From Qipengyuania pelagi (GTDB lineage: Bacteria > Pseudomonadota > Alphaproteobacteria > Sphingomonadales > Sphingomonadaceae), in the NCBI RefSeq assembly GCF_009827295.1, contig NZ_WTYD01000001.1, forward strand, positions 806,001-870,000: a stretch of DNA of 64,000 nucleotides. Reading direction: 5' to 3'. The notes under the pieces were generated by a model that searched no databases, was not told the origin of the DNA, and was given only the letters and a program-made list of their open reading frames with translations. Below are positions 62,821 through 64,000 of this stretch, piece by piece. How positions within the stretch are numbered: position 1 is the stretch's first letter; each line of letters starts with the position of its first letter. A program made the position numbers and the translations under genes.

Positions 62821-64000
62821 ACGCTTCGCGGAACCGCTTGACGACGCGCAGGGCGATGAAATTCAGCCCCAGCGTCACGAGGAAGAGGACGAAGCCCAGG
62901 GCGAATGCGCTCACGGTCGCGGGATGGTCGAAACTGCCTTCACCCGTCAGCATGGCGACGATCTGTACCGTGACCGTGGTCATGGACTCGAGCGGATTGG
63001 CGCTGAGATTGGCGGCGGTTGAGGCGGCCATGACCACGATCATCGTCTCGCCGATCGCGCGGCTGACTGCGAGCATCACGCCCGCGACGATGCCGGGCAG
63101 GGCGGCGGGGATCATGACCTTGCGGATCGTCTCGCTGCTGGTGGCACCCATGGCGAGGCTGCCGTCGCGCATCGCGCCGGGGACGGCGGCGATGCTGTCA
63201 TCCGCCATCGAGGACACGAAGGGGATGATCATCACGCCCATGACGAGGCCGGCGGCAAGCGCGCTCTCGCTCGATGCGTTGCTGATCCCCAGCGAGACCG
63301 CGATGTCACGAATGCCCGGCGCGATGGTCAGCGCGGCGAAATAGCCATAGACCACGGTGGGAACGCCCGCGAGGATTTCGAGCGCGGGCTTGACCCAGGC
63401 GCGCACGCGCGGATCGGCATATTGCGTCAGATAGATCGCGCTCATCAGCCCCAGGGGAATCGCCACGATCATGGCGATGATCGCGCCGATGAAGATCGTC
63501 CCCCAGAACAGCGGGATCGCGCCGTAGCGATCGCCCTGCGGGTTCAGGGGATTGCTCATCGGATCGGGGTTCCATTGGGTCCCGAACAGGAAATCGATCG
63601 GCGAGACCATGCCGAAGAAACGGATAGTCTCGAACACAAGGCTGGCGACGATGCCGATGGTCGTCAGGATCGCCACGAGCGAGGCGAGCAGCAGGATGGT
63701 CATCACCATCTTTTCCACCCGCGTGCGAGCGGTGAAATCGGGCCTCAGCCGTAGGAACGACCATGCGCCGCCGAGAAACGCGATCACCAGCGTCGCGGCG
63801 AGGCCGATCCAGTTGTAGAACGAAATGGCGGTGCGGAACGGTTCGACGAGGCCCGCGGCGGCGGGATTGAAGACCGCCGGCGAATTGCCGAGCGCCACAT
63901 TGCGGGCCTCAGCCAGCATGGTCTGGCGTTGCAGGCCGAAGCTGGGAAGATCGGCGGCGGCGGGGCTAGCAAGCACCGATTGCAGCACGAGATTGGGCGA
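62813..64000 (-). CDS. pstC: Phosphate ABC transporter permease PstC (N-terminus outside window)
   Basis: Second permease of the Pst importer. The frame stays open to the window end, so the start lies beyond base 64000; an internal GTG at 63988 is not the true start. The visible ~395 residues include permease helices and the EAA loop (ATSSETIRKVMIPAALPG), with GAIPLFWGTIFIGAIIAMIV earlier. First seen gene of a pstC-pstA-pstB-phoU-phoB operon whose promoter is outside the window. Confidence 0.94.
   Translation of the reverse strand, partial: SPNLVLQSVLASPAAADLPSFGLQRQTMLAEARNVALGNSPAVFNPAAAGLVEPFRTAISFYNWIGLAATLVIAFLGGAWSFLRLRPDFTARTRVEKMVMTILLLASLVAILTTIGIVASLVFETIRFFGMVSPIDFLFGTQWNPDPMSNPLNPQGDRYGAIPLFWGTIFIGAIIAMIVAIPLGLMSAIYLTQYADPRVRAWVKPALEILAGVPTVVYGYFAALTIAPGIRDIAVSLGISNASSESALAAGLVMGVMIIPFVSSMADDSIAAVPGAMRDGSLAMGATSSETIRKVMIPAALPGIVAGVMLAVSRAIGETMIVVMAASTAANLSANPLESMTTVTVQIVAMLTGEGSFDHPATVSAFALGFVLFLVTLGLNFIALRVVKRFREAYE

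Overview
The window is GC-rich, densely packed chromosomal DNA, most likely from an alphaproteobacterium of the Sphingomonadales (Erythrobacteraceae-like). This placement rests on several features: LexA boxes of the alphaproteobacterial GTTC-N7-GTTC type, seen here as GAAC-N7-GAAC; the zapA / 6S RNA / 5-formyl-THF cyclo-ligase arrangement; a DUF2842 protein; the imuA-imuB-dnaE2 mutasome; a long-form isocitrate lyase divergent from an XRE/DUF2083 regulator; and the style of interspersed palindromic repeats. The genus is inference; no rRNA is present to settle it.

Layout. 1-5.8 kb: end of tamA, then tamB and a small lipoprotein (outer-membrane assembly). 6.1-8.4 kb: a chemoreceptor with a histidine-rich membrane sensor, its small partner gene and tRNA-Pro. 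8.5-13.4 kb: thyA and a branched-chain 2-oxoacid dehydrogenase operon (E1 alpha, E1 beta, E2). 14-16.1 kb: tRNA-Asp, a degraded stretch, then a minus-strand unit of a small gene, zapA, 6S RNA, 5-FCL and DUF2842. 16.3-22.8 kb: central carbon genes tkt-gap-pgk-fba (class I) and thiE. 22.8-30.2 kb: cell-wall enzymes (L,D-transpeptidase, M23 peptidase), efp, suhB, tRNA-Leu, an SLC13 permease and an exported M20 amidohydrolase. 30.3-33.7 kb: isocitrate lyase and its divergent regulator. 34.2-40.9 kb: a sugar transferase plus the PrsK/PrsR/PrsT genes of the PEP-CTERM/exosortase (XrtA) regulatory type, with a candidate sigma-54 promoter in front. 40.9-47.1 kb: transporters, a TerC-like DUF475 protein and panB. 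47.2-58.2 kb: a DNA-damage island. 58.2-64 kb: an extensin-family protein and the Pho regulon genes phoB-phoU-pstB-pstA-pstC, the last cut by the window end.

The most striking part is the damage island. Two LexA boxes sit immediately upstream of imuA-imuB and of a radical-SAM / UdgX / DnaE2 row. The row pairs translesion synthesis with a uracil-DNA cross-linking protein. Two copies of a roughly 200-bp nested palindromic element lie in this row. One is in the gap between the radical-SAM gene and udgX. The other lies inside the dnaE2 reading frame and is translated in frame as about 67 extra residues in a linker. This resembles the protein-coding palindromic elements known from Rickettsia and is the best candidate for an under-described phenomenon here.
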